Source of the DNA: Amyelois transitella
Lineage: Eukaryota > Arthropoda > Insecta > Lepidoptera > Pyralidae
Length of the DNA: 64,000 nucleotides
Direction: 5' to 3'
Assembly: GCF_032362555.1 (NCBI RefSeq)
Contig: NC_083508.1
Coordinates: 8,027,001 to 8,091,000, forward strand
Part shown: in pieces, positions 46,584 to 59,135 of the stretch
Numbering within the stretch: the stretch's first letter is position 1
How the letters are laid out: each line of letters starts with the position of its first letter
Position numbers and translations under genes: made by a program
The notes under the pieces: model-generated
Seen by the model: the letters and a program-made list of their open reading frames with translations, nothing else
Told to the model about the DNA's origin: nothing
Databases searched by the model: none

Positions 46584-48313
46584 CGCGCGACATAAATATC
46601 GGCCGCGCTGTCATAAGAGCGGCGAGCAAACTTGCCAGTAGAAAGGGCTTATACTTAATGCACTATGAGATGCTGCAAGTCAGTCAGATTTTGTAATACT
46701 TGAATGAAATAAATGAACTTAACTTAGACTGTTAATAATTATAAATATGACAGACGACTAGTACCTAATCGTCAAAATAGACTTAAAAAGTGCAAGGGTT
46801 ACGTCAACTTATTTTGACTATCATCCAAATGCATAAAATGCCCGATATGAACATAGCCGTTTGTAATTTGTAATCATGGCATCACTCTTATCGAGTTAGC
46901 TGGTACAAATTTATAACTCAGAATTCTAACTTCAGGCTGAAAAGTTACTAGTTGTTTTTGTTAAAAATTTTCTTATTAACATAGGAGTTTGTAGATTTTA
47001 TAATATTATTGAGATTGTTTTATAAATAAATGTTAATTCTTTATACAACAGAAACTTTTAGGGAGCGGTCCAATCAGTCCAATCGTTCACCGATGAAATT
47101 CAGTAATCTACGTTTCATCGAAGTATAACTGATTCGTATTAGCTTTAGTTAATGCAGGCAAGCAATAATTTACATGTTTAACAATTGATGGCTATTGAGT
47201 AATTAACTCAGCACTGTAGTAATTTTTATGTAATTACATGGTTTTCTTCTTAAGTTATGAATTATTCCATTACTGTAGCAGCTGTGTTCGACAAAGTGTA
47301 TTATTTGAAAGGATTATTATAATCAATCTATTAAATATTTTGCGATGAATAATAATCGTTGGTAGTATTTAATAACTATTTAGGTATTGATTTATTTTAA
47401 TTGCACAAAATATGTTTTTTGTGTCGTACAAAAGCTAAGTAAGTGCTGAAATGGGTCAGCATCGACCTTACTGGTTTTTTAATATACGTCCTTTATGTTT
47501 TTACCTTAAGATAGTAAAATGTAATTGAGATTTTTTTACATTTAATATTACCTACTGTGTATAAATACTAAAACAGTAAATATCTTGTAGTTTGAAAGAC
47601 AGTTCGACATTAAGACAACTTAAGAAAACATGGGCCGTAGAATAATTATGCATGCAATATTTATCTTGTATGTTCGCGATGCGTGCCGCGATGCGACCAC
47701 TGTCTGAAATTGCGTGCAATTTATTGCTCAAGGGCCACATTATATTAACGTACAATAATTTGCAAACAATTATTTCATCAAAACAGTACATGATGTGTTA
47801 AGAAATCATGGTTGACAGATCTCACGTAGACTTCCAATCTATGGACATCTTGAATGGAAATGTTAATGTTGTAATTTCCTGAGGAGTTGCAATTAATTAA
47901 GTATATTTAAATTTTATTGTTACTAAACATATTATTCCTCATTTCTCTATATTTTCTTTAAGGAATTTTAAAATACAATAGACGTTTTTCCTCTCACTAC
48001 CATACTATTCATGTTTTACGAGTAATAACAAACCAGTGCCACTTTAGTTTATTTAAAGGCTTTTAAGAAACTTATTTTTTATTACATGGAAATAGTCAAT
48101 TATGACAATTTCTATCATAAAACTCACGTTGTCAGATGCTAATATCCGGATATATTGCGAGCGAAATTGATTCTAAAATGAGACCGCTCTTTCTTTACGC
48201 CGATTTAATGAAATATAATTGGCAGGTAATTTGTGGAAAATAAAAATTTAATTGAAACCCTGAGTGATTTCGCTACAAACAGGGAAGGCAGCGTCGCCCA
48301 CTTGTCCGCTGCT

Positions 48314-48352
48314 CATAAATTGCGCGAATCGCCATAAATTGCACAAAATCGC
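48314..48352 (+). repeat. Tandem repeat of a 19/20-bp CATAAATTGC unit
   Basis: CATAAATTGCGCGAATCGC (48314-48332) is followed at once by CATAAATTGCACAAAATCGC (48333-48352). Each unit starts with a CATAAA word of the kind bound by posterior Hox and Caudal proteins. The island around it (48270-48420) is GC-richer than its surroundings. Confidence 0.65.
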
Positions 48353-49280
48353 CAATTACAAGGATAATGTCGGGAGCGAGGAACGCGCACGCGCAGCACT
48401 CTTGATCGCCAACCAACAAAATAAACTTTATCAACACATAATTTAGGTTCAATTTGTAGTTGTGAGATTTTTACTTATAATTAGAGTACTTACTTGTTAC
48501 AATATAAAATTAATCTGTGCGTCGTGTTTATAATACTACGCACTGCTTTGATAAAATGTGATGTAACGTTCAATTTTCTTGGATTGTTGGGGTAGGTAAT
48601 AATCGCTTGTTTTGTTACATATTTTCCTTTCAAAAAGATCACGTCTTGTTAAGGATTTGAATAAAATCACGTTTGAAAAAGATCTGACAATCAAACCAAA
48701 AAATTAAGCGTATTTCGTGCATAGTGAAGTGTGAAGCATCAGATAAAGGTTTTTTGTTTCGTGTTACATTTTTATGAAGTGAAATTATGAAACAAGGCAT
48801 GTTTATGTTAATATGAGTAAACCTATAATTAAAAAAACACATAAAATAAACATATATACTTATAAAGAGTATCAATAGTAGAATATAAATGATGCCTTTT
48901 AGCGATATTGTATTATAGTGTATTTTTTTTCTAAGGCTGTTAGCCTCATCGTAATTTAAAACTAATAATCTTTAAACTTACCTATGCTCTAAAGAAAATT
49001 GTGTATTAAAAATGCTCTCCTCATCAAGTAGGTTCCGCCTGCTTTCATACCTACTTATATTTTTCCTCTTGCAGTATTCTCATTGACTGCCAGAGAATAG
49101 CGCTCTTCACGGAGAGAGTAGTATAGCTTTTCACGGAATAAGTCCGCCGTTACAATATATTTGTATGTTTTGGTAAAAGTTTTGTCGTCTTGTACATTTT
49201 TCGTTTTCGCAAGTAGCTAAATTTGACGACATTGCATGAAGAGAGTTAGGAATGTTGGATGATGCGAATCACGTATGCAA

Positions 49281-49354
49281 GGATCGTGGCAAATAAAAAG
49301 ATATAGACTCTGACTTTCCCTCTAGGAAAGAGGTGTGATTTTATGTATGTATGC
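49281..49354 (-). repeat. Family B repeat fragment
   Basis: On the minus strand it reads CATACATACATAAAATCACA, then CCTCTTTCCTAGAGGGAAAG and GATCCTTGCATA, matching the 62353-62460 copy in order. Confidence 0.55.
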
Positions 49355-49524
49355 AATTAAGTTACAACCGCAACAAGAGTAGTTTAACGTCACTCCTATA
49401 CATTGATTTAGACGCTCCAGATCGTGTCTAGTTGTGCTGAAGGTCGGGGGCGCTCACACTGCGCTCACGAGCCGACTATTATCTGTCTACTTTCTAGCTG
49501 CCCACTTTAAATGCCCATTTTAAA

Positions 49525-49770
49525 TGTGGTTCCGGGCACCAATAAAAAAAGAACAGGACCACTCTTTCTCTTTCCCATGGATGTTGTAAAAGGCGACTAA
49601 GGAATAGGCTTATAAACTTGGGATTCTTCTTTTAGGCGTTGGGCAAGCAACCTGTCACTAATTTGAGTCTCAATTATATTATTTAGCCAAATAGCTAAAC
49701 ATATATGGCCTATCAGTCTTTTGAAGACTGTTGGCTCTGTCTACCCACACTGCTACATGTATGTATGTTT
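49525..49770 (-). repeat. SINE-like family A repeat, nearly full length
   Basis: Minus-strand order of blocks is complete: CATACATACATGTAGCAGTG, GGGTAGACAGAGCCAACAGT, AGACTGATAGGCCATATATG, CAGGTTGCTTGCCCAACGCC, TAGTCGCCTTTTACAACATC and GTGCCCGGAACCAC. Confidence 0.75.
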
Positions 49771-51903
49771 AAATGTATACTTATTTAATCGTCTTAAGTT
49801 TACATTAAAAGGAATTTGCAAGAACTTTTGTGAACAGAAGCTAATCCTGATAACTTAAGCATGAAAAAAAATTCCTTGCGTGTTTTTTAACCTGTAGCTA
49901 AGCTTTAGAGGTTTATAATTAGAATAAGGCAAAACATTTATTGTAACACGAATGACATGGTGCTCTAGTAAAAATACATACTTAGTAGTCTAGATAGAAT
50001 TAACATACCGGAACAGACTAAAAGGTCACATTCAGCTACATAATGGTTTAATGATGGAAGTCACTGATTAATAGCACATCGCCTAAAATAAGAATCCCAA
50101 CTTTACTAGTTTAAAGATTTTTATTTTTTATCTCCTATGCTTCATTGATTTCTTGAAGTCATTTGATGTAATAAATACTTTGGTATCTAAATGGTGTGTT
50201 ATTCTGAAAGATATAATGAATATCTAAGTAGGTATGTAGGCATGTGATATATAATAGTTTAGCATCTAGTCCTCTTGCCTGATGAAGATCGTGAAAGTCG
50301 AGTGGAAGTGGAATGAACTGGCAAGCACAGTGCTCACGAATGGATCATTACACACATCAGCTACCACTTTCTACCTGCCAATCTGGTGCACTGAATAATG
50401 CAAACACGAAATTAGGTCTCTGTGTTAAATAAAAACATCACGAAATCATTCCTACTTTTGAGAGTACAATATGGTAAAATATACTTCAGTGCAATTGCAT
50501 CTTATTATTATACTCGTTAACATGCAGAACTGCTATTCCCGAAGCTATTTTAAAGTAACGACCTATTTGACCGGTCGGTCTTAATCCTCAGCGTTAAAGA
50601 CATAATGACGCCAATTTAGTTTTAAAATTTTAGCACGAAAATCTCATCAGGCTCGGAATAATATTGTCCTTTAAAACACGAAGTCCTTTGCGGACGAGAT
50701 CGCCGGAATAAAAGGCGGTGTTATTATGTTGGTAAAACAAAATTCCCCATAATGGCCTCATTATGTGGCGAAAATTGCTCGAGAGATTTTTTGTGTGGCT
50801 ATATAAATGTATTTGTAATAGCTTTTAGAAATATTGCGAAGAATCGGGAAGGGATCAGCGTCTGATTACTAAAACTTAATTTATTTTCATGTTAAAAAAA
50901 GGTACAAAAATTGTCCGCGGCGGCGTGGGAAACGACCCTGTCGCCGGCGGCCCCTATTACGTCATTATTTTCTATATTAGATACTATATTAAATTGAAGA
51001 TTAATAGGAAATCGATACGCTTAATGATGTGGATGTGTTTTGAGGTTATCGACCGCATCGGTTACAATTTGGTATGAGGCATGCTCTGCGGCAATTTACT
51101 CGGTAAACAACAAGACGCGAACGGCCGCTCCAAATTGCTTTTACACCTTGACTATGACCTATACGAACATTACACGGATAGCAAAAATTATGAACAATTT
51201 GCTTTATGTTCATCATATCGCCTACGCATATTATCGACTTGGGTCCCACGAACTGATTACAGACTGACATCATTTGTATGAATAATATAATTTTCCTGTA
51301 CTTGTTACAAAGCAATGTCATTTCCATTTTCAGTTACAGTAAAACAGTAGTATGCCTCTTGTCACTACACTGTACTGTAATGACAGCTTTTATGTTATTA
51401 ACTTTCATTTTAAAATTAGGCTAGCTAATTAATAGTGTTACTAGATATTGACAGAGTCAGCCAATAAAATTGAAATTATAAATTTGTTTTAATGCCCTCA
51501 GATTATACGCCACTTAGCCATTTCATCGATTGCATTATAAAGGCTCAATTGGTGCTAATAAAGTCTGTGCATGTTAATGAATCGTTGTGAGATGTGTCAT
51601 AAACGAGCCACTGGTCCGGGTGTCGGTGCGCGGCAGGGGGCCCGGTCTAATTGATTTGTGCCCGAGGCCACAATCAAAACAGATCGTACTTTATAAGATG
51701 TATCCTTCGAGGGTGAGGGTGCAAGCCCTGGGTGTGTAGTGAGTGAAACGTCGGTGGAGTTGGGACTCGATTCTAGATAGGATGTTTTTTATTTACATAA
51801 GCACAAATATCACATTGTTATGTATCTTTTTGCCTTCTATCATCTAGGATATTATTGACAGTTATTAATTAACCCGATTGTAATTTTATTATGGGATATC
51901 AGA

Positions 51904-52180
51904 ATACATACATACATACATACATATAGTCACGTCTTTATCCCTTACGTGGTAGACAGAGCCAATAGTCCAGAAAAGACTGAATGTCCACGTTCAGTTG
52001 CTCGGCTTAATGATGGAATTGAGATCCAAATAGTGACAGGTTGCTAGCCCATCGCCTAAAAAAAAGGATCGCAATTTTATAAGCCTATCCCTTAGTCGCC
52101 TTTTACGACATCCATGGGGAAGAGATGGAGTGGTCTTATTCTTTTATGTTTTATATTTGTACCGGGAACCACATGGCACA
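51904..52180 (+). repeat. SINE-like family A repeat, full length
   Basis: This is the cleanest copy: (TACA)n head at 51904-51925, then ATAGTCACGTCTTTATCCCT, CAGAGCCAATAGTCCAGAAA, GATGGAATTGAGATCCAAAT, GACAGGTTGCTAGCCCATCG, TTAGTCGCCTTTTACGACAT, CCATGGGGAAGAGATGGAGT and ACCGGGAACCACATGGCACA. Confidence 0.8.
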
Positions 52181-54014
52181 ATCAAAATCAGATCAGAATC
52201 TATTATTAAACGTTACTTAAATACATTACTAGTCAATATGTTAGCCATGATTTATTTTCTGTCAAGAAATGAGAAGATCGTAATTTAATTGCAATCCGTA
52301 TTTATTGATGGAGTGCGGAAAACTGGGCCCGCCCACATCTTGTTCTCGAATTCAAATAAATAAGCGACAAATATACTTTTCTTTAAATAAAAGAGAGTGA
52401 AGCTACTCAACTTGTACCCAACTAGAGTAGCAAACTCTAATGTGTTCAGTGATCAAACACAAGAAAATCAAATGATCATTTGATAAATAGTCCCAGGGGT
52501 GCATGTCGCCCTAGTAATGCGGTCAACGCTTTCCCCACGCACCCTTGGGGCTCCGAGGGTTTCAGTACTGTCATCCAAGCAAATGAGGCGTCTGCCAAAT
52601 ATAATTTTGGGAGGATATGGTTTATCCAGTTGGCTTGGCCGATCAGCATCCCTCGTTGAAGTACTCGACTGCCTTGTGGGATATTATTGTCACTTAGTTT
52701 TGCTTGGGTTGTTGATTTGTGTCAAGATGTATTTACTTTTATTTTGACTTTCCAAACTAATTTTTCTTAAATGCCCTATATAAGTAGGTATATTGTAGTT
52801 GTTATTAGATTTAGTCGTTCAGAGAATAAAAGGGTTAAAGTATCAGAAAATATCAACTTGATATGTAACAAATGTACTCTTTTTATTTTTACTTGAACTA
52901 GCTTATTCTTCTTTTAGGCAATAAATATTATACGTACTTAACTATTTCATTTTATTGTGGATGTAAATTTTCATGATGTATTAAATATCAACGTTTTGTG
53001 TGTAGGAACGTAAGTTTCAGTATATGTATCTTAATGTAATATGATCACACCAATCGTATAGAATGAAGTATATGCTCATAAACAACTTTTTGTTAATTGA
53101 GATGGCGAGATAGCCGAGTTAACAAGTGGTAAATGAAAATGTCCTCTTAATCATTGGAACAGCGATGAGGCTGATGACTTTCAATGCATTCTGATGCATC
53201 TATCGTCTAAGATGGATTGTCTCGTATATTTAAAAAAGTAAATTATACGTAGTACAGATCAGAAGGAATTTTCTAATCAAGTGGAATACGCGCTTTTCGT
53301 ATCTCAATCCGTCTAGGTTACAAGCTCCTTGGCAGAGGCCGATCGGGCAGTAAATAGATCCGCCGAAGGACATAAATCAAGCAGGCCGACGAGGGCGCAG
53401 TCTGTGACGCTATAAATCTTGGTGCAATGCGGTGGCTGAAAAATTGCCGATTCGAATAAACATGCCACTGTGATTACGCCCACCGGAATATTCAAATGTA
53501 TTTGTTTGATGTCCTCGTTGCTTTATTTTTGGTGGTAAAAATGTATTTTTCTTTGTCTTTACATAGATTTTGCCGCTCGTACTTGTTTACTGAATTTTGT
53601 AAGCTTTCGGTAATTGTCCTTATTAAAGCGATTCTATCACTGGTTTAGTTTTAACTGGTTTTTCCCGGAAGAACTCGTCCTTGTGTCCATCTACACTACA
53701 AATTATCACATGATTACCTAAAAAAATATTGCTTCTATATATCAAGGCAATGTGCACAATACATAACATACATACCTATGTAAGTATCGTGATAAATTTC
53801 ATTTAAAAGTTATTCATTTTAATAACTCAACATAAGATTTTAAAGGAAGGTACCTACAATGAGTACTTAGATATATTTTCTTTGTCATGTGTAGAAGAAA
53901 AAGAAAGTGTTAACTAAGAAAATGTTTGCTTTATATTAAAATAAAATACCAAATTCTGTATGTATAACATTATAAAGGCAAATAAATCAAATATGTTATG
54001 TTACACAGGAAAGC

Positions 54015-54135
54015 TGTTCAAAGCACGCGTGCGTCGAAGAATGCGCTCGCGCAAGGCCCGCGCCCACGCATGGCACATTGTATGCAAATCACAGGTCGCA
54101 GGTCGCGGCTCGCGCGCTTCGGCCGCTGCGAGGTT
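54015..54135. promoter_or_regulatory. CpG-rich island with an octamer site
   Basis: A sharply bounded CpG-dense block in very AT-rich DNA. It contains ATGCAAAT (54082-54089), the POU octamer, followed directly by a CAGGTCGCAGGTCGCGG direct repeat. An open frame over it has no domain or splice signal. Confidence 0.35.
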
Positions 54136-56974
54136 TTAGGGTTATGTAGACAGGTTTTCGAAATTGATTTTTTTTTACCAATTCAGTAATAATTTGAATA
54201 GTTGGTAATACATTAAATCCTTCATAAATGTTTAATTTAATAGTTATGTCCTTTACTTATATTCATTTATAACGTATGTTTTATTGATATAATGAGTTCA
54301 TGCATTTATACAGGTAAGTAAGTACTTATATAAGTAAAAATAAAAAAAATCTAGTACTGATGTATCGAACGATTCAAATATTTTTTTAATTTTTTTTACA
54401 AGCTTACTGTTTTACTATTTACTTGCTGTATGTTGTTTATAATACTTTTTATGTACCAACGGAACCATGGAAATTTATAGAATAGCAATAACCGTTTCGT
54501 TTTGGTGATCACAGAACCTTCTTCTCTTGGTGCCTTGTATATCTAATTAAGTACCTACATTAAAATTAAATACTTGCATTACATTTTTTTATATTAGAAT
54601 AAAAATCAACATTTTGTCTGATTAAGCAAATACAAAAAACAACAATAAATAAAATTAAATAATTCAGTGACTCTTGAAATTCTAAATCATTTATTGTAAT
54701 TGTAAATACAAGATTTCGCAATATGAATGCCTTAGGACTAGATCGTCATAAACATAGCATTGCTTGAAAATGTCTACGCCAAGTTACGTATAGCGTAAAA
54801 TATGAATGGCTAGCATTCTGCCTAGTCATGACGGGAATCCCATTGTGTCTCAGAATCACGACGAAACACGACGCGCACTGTGTCACGACAAGAGCCTAAT
54901 TGTGAATGAATGAGGGTCAGAGATCGACGGGCCTCAACTTAATAATACCTATTTCCTGTTATGAATAACATTAGTTATTAGATATTTGACGAAATTGACA
55001 AGTTACACCTGCGTGACGACGCTTGAAGACGAGGCAAATGTCATTTAAAAAGAATACATTTTATTGCTTAACAAAAGTCGTCGATGGCCTTAACATAAAT
55101 GTTACACCAACAAATGAAATAACGAAACTTTTTTTAAAATACAAGAAATTAAAGCAATTATAATAAATTTATGAATCATCAGATAGTTTGAGTCCTCAGT
55201 CTAAATTATTTAAAATAGTATACTCAATTTACTCCGCTGGTAGTGCGATTCCGCCCGCAGATAGGCCCACATGTAATTATCGTGAGGTTTTTTTCCTCGC
55301 CTCCACTTTGGGACTTGAAAGAAGTTTTCGACATTTTAACGGATACATTTAGAATAGGGGCCGTTGTGCTTCTATTATTACTTCATCTATGATAACCGTA
55401 AAATTAGTAATATTGCTAACAGTGTCCGTCAAAATACTGTTAATTTCGGTCGGATCTACAGGATTAGTGTAATTAAAGTTTATCTGTGCAATCTTTCGGC
55501 ACCAACTCACTTCGACAAAATGTTCTTACTTCAATGAATATCTTTGATTAACGAGTTTTTTCAGTTAAGTTCCTAACTTGGGTGCTACTATCATTAAAGT
55601 GCATCATTGAAACTGGTCTCCAAAAACGTGATGACTTAAAATATCCCCGGATCAGATCGTCATCGGCTTAATCCAAAAGAGATAGAACAATATACGGGCA
55701 TCGCAGGGTCGTCCAGAAATTTACTGTCCATAATTATAGGGTAGCCGCAGTTAATTGCAGTCGGGCCTTGCTCGCTCGCTGCTTTTTTGACTAAATAAAA
55801 ATTGACTAATATTCATAATAAATAATGAACTCTCCGCTCTCAGGGTCCCGAAGGGATTACGTAGAGATTTTCGTTAGATTAACATTTTTTTGGTTGTGGT
55901 TACACCAATATTTCGCAGTCTCAATTTCACCATAAGCAAGTGGTTTTATAGAAGTTCAGGCGGCTTTTTAGATAATTGTAAAAAAAAATAAGTGAATAGT
56001 TATCTTTGTATCTATTTTGAAGATAACAATATTACTCCATACTCCACCTAACAATCTTTTAATTAGTGAACTGAGAATTAATGGTTTGTAAAGTATAATT
56101 GTTAGCCACTATATGACATGTAGCAAGAGTAAACCTTATTCATTTTCTGAACAAGTATTTTGGTACATTATTATCAAATTCGAATAAAAGTGCAATTAAC
56201 ATTTTTTCCCAATAAAAATATCTGAGATCTATAAATGAGATTCTACCGCAGAAATGCACTCACGTAAATCTTTCATAACTCAAAATTTGGGAACGAGGCA
56301 AAAACGCGAGCACCTCGTTGCATGTAGCTGGATACCTCGAGGCTATCCTTATAATTGCAGGGTTTCACCCAAAAGCCTCAATTATAAAATAATAGCAGAT
56401 GTGGATCATAGTAATAACAATTATTATCACGCCGGTATCATTATGGTTGAAATATGGCCGATGCGCCGATGTATGCAAACTTGATGCGAGAGCATTCGTC
56501 GCCGTTTAGTCTCAGGAATACTTAACTTGGTTTAGTGACAAGGATGACATCAGCCTTGCAAATTTATAGTGTAATTGTTGCTGGTGATTTTGCCCTTAAG
56601 ATACCTTCTAGCCGTTATCCACGGGCAGGGATGGCGTTGTGGATATTTAATATTTTTATACATTATTTAGCTATAATGTAAATAATCCAAATTGGGGGTA
56701 AATTGGTAAAGTACATCTAGAGTACCTAATTAATTGTTGGGAGAGCCAGAACCTTATAAGCGACATGGCCCCTGCCCCTCCGCATTACATGGCCATACTA
56801 TCAGAGACGAGTATCTTGTAGCTTTTCTGGGATCGAAGCCAATTTGAAGCTACCTCTTAAGTTATTCACTTACTGATAAAAATAATTTCCGGAATAAAGA
56901 ATAAATTAGAAGCAGGAAAACAATCCCGCTAGTTATAATTAGCCAGCCGTTGATACCTTATATTTAACGATACA

Positions 56975-59135
56975 TAAGGTAAGGGTGTTGCGAAGCACCT
57001 ATTACGGAGGTATTTCGCAACATTTGAAAGTAAGAAGCAAAAATAAGCATAAGTAAGTATTTTTAAAGGTTCCAAACAAAATTATTATCTAAAATGGAAT
57101 TTAAATTTTGTATTGCTGTTGAGTCTAAGTATCCTTTCATGCGATTTCTTATTTTAAAAAAATATTTAAAAAGGCAGGTCGATTTTCCCTAATACGGAGG
57201 TATGATTTTGGTCTGAGCCTATTACTGCGGTAGACGGCTCCTAATACGGAGGGTCAGAAAGTACATTAATTTAGGTTCCGTACAAATAATATGTATAACA
57301 ATAATAGAAATGTGTAAGTACCTTTATTGTAAGTTTTTCGTTCATTGACTATTTAATTACATTATTTCACTTTAATGAAATTAAAGACGACTTTGAATTT
57401 AAAGTATATTATTTATTTAAAGTATATATATGTATATATTATTATTTAGTGTTTTCTACACGCGTGTGTACAGCTTTCACGGATTTAACAATATTAAAAA
57501 TGCAGGTTCATTTAGGAATTAAGTTTTATTTTTTATTACAATTAGTTACTTTGGCTAAGAAATAATGACGAACAATAACAATCATCTAAAATCTTTCAAA
57601 AATCAACACTTCGTAGAGGAACAAAAAGTAACAATAATGAAATATTTATAACATCAGTCTTTCAAAAACTAACACTCCGCAGAGGATAGTAAACTGTAAC
57701 TAAAAGTTTTACATATTAAAAAATAATCACTTTAGTAATGGTAAGTGAACTTAATATAAGATACCTAAGTAAAGTTTAGGGTCAATTCAGGCTGCAGTTA
57801 CAGTGGTCGACAGCAGCCCTAAGAGCATTTACAGCTTCGGAAGAATTTTAAACGTTCGCTACTAGACTAGCTTCGCTTCAAAACTGCTGGCTGTCGTCAG
57901 CAACCGACGCCGCATCAGTCACCAACAGTTTTATTTTTTCGAGCGATTACTGGTCTATAAAATAATGAAAATAAAGTTTAAAACTCTTTTAAAACTTGCG
58001 TCAATGCTGCCCGCTGCCACTGCTGCCTGAATTGAGCTATGAAAAAATGAAAAGAACAATTACGTAGATTGCATTAATTGATATTAAAATATTTAATTTT
58101 TTCAATGTTTTTGATTTTACAAAAAAAAAAAACATTTATAAAAAATAAGAATCAGAAAAAAGACGATTTTTTTATTTATTTACGAAACCCAAAAATCTTG
58201 TGATTTTTTGTTTAATTAATAAAGCCATAATAGGAAACCATATTACCTAATACAGAGTTACCTGGAAATAACTACCACCGTATTAGGAAAACTACTCGTG
58301 TTTTTAATAATCCTAATTCTGACCAATCAAAATTCCGATTAACAAAAGAGTGTAAATTTTTAATCAAACGACAACTATTTTGTGGCTAAGATGTGTAAAA
58401 CTGAAGTAACAGTTATACACAGGATATTATTTGTGATAAATTAAAACACACCTCTCAATTTTTACCCCTCCTAAGAAACTAACATTTTGTACTCAATTTA
58501 TACTTTATTATTTAACTAGATTTCTAATTGAGAACACATACCTCAGAATATGGTTATTAATTTATGAGATTAATAATTATTTCAATTGAACTTGTAACTG
58601 ATTCAAAAACTTAATAATTTGAAAGTTATAAACAATTAAATTTTATCAGTATTTTTCCTATTACGGAGTTATACCACCGAGTTAGGATTAGTCTATAAAA
58701 TTCGTATCCTATTAGGGCGGTATTTTATTTCTTATTTTTTGGGTAAAAACTGAGTTACAAACGTGAAACAAGCTATTTAATTTAAAAATTTAAAAGTAGG
58801 GAAATGCTATAAGTTATTCATAAACAAACTTGAACGGCTTATTAATACGAAAAATTGCCGTTGTAAATATGAGTGTACTTAATTTTGTTGTTCCGCGTTT
58901 GTATGAAAACACCTGTCCCGTCGATGCCGTGACACAGACTGATTGATTTTGTTGTGTTGCTAATGTGTTGTAGTTGCAAATGTCAGTTAAGTCGTGACGT
59001 AATAAATTTAGAATAACACATTTGCGTTATGATGTACTTACACTGAATAGAACAGGAATAAAACTAAGAAATATAAATACCACCGTAATTGGAAGCGATT
59101 TTGACTACCGCCGTATTAGGAGCTTTTACCTTAAA
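56975..59135. mobile_element. Non-coding element built around 11 copies of a 15-bp motif
   Basis: The motif CCTAWTACGGNGGTA occurs, allowing a few mismatches, at 56998, 57188, 57218, 57240, 58246, 58657 and 58708 on the plus strand and inverted at 58273, 58672, 59078 and 59106. The first copies are all forward and the last two inverted. The outer ends share AAGGTAA in inverted orientation (56976-56982 and about 59125-59131). No ORF of consequence lies inside. This looks like a non-autonomous DNA transposon with subterminal repeats; superfamily and exact ends are unresolved. Confidence 0.6.

Larger units (their letters stand above)
39421..48313. other. Non-coding stretch with several GC-richer islands
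   Basis: No exon was recognised. Islands occur near 39930-40130, 40300-40620, 41130-41290, 41630-41910, 42290-42500, 44140-44420, 45440-45600 and 46440-46640. A full family A repeat lies at 46033-46325. Two identical GTGGGCGGGGC boxes lie at 45543-45553 and 46573-46583. An octamer ATTTGCAT lies at 40146-40153. Open frames in the 41.7 and 46.5 kb islands reflect high GC and have no domain. Confidence 0.4.
48353..56974. other. Non-coding stretch with repeats and islands
   Basis: No exon was recognised. Repeats: family B fragment (49281-49354, minus), family A copies (49525-49770 minus; 50005-50100 plus, fragment; 51904-52180 plus). GC-richer islands: 50660-50960, 51040-51250, 51590-51770, 53290-53500, 54015-54135, 54770-55060, 55210-55320, 55620-55870 and 56220-56520. 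A tRNA-like fragment may lie at 53100-53175 (GATAGCCGAGTTAACAAGTG). Confidence 0.4.

Noticed and set aside
46444-46641. 65-codon plus-strand open frame in the GC island
   Set aside because: No splice signals, domain or promoter; better read as a regulatory island with an Sp box.
51904-51925. CRISPR-like or functional tandem array (TACA repeats)
   Set aside because: It is the simple-repeat head of the SINE-like family A, found at the start of many copies. There are no spacer-repeat arrays in the window.
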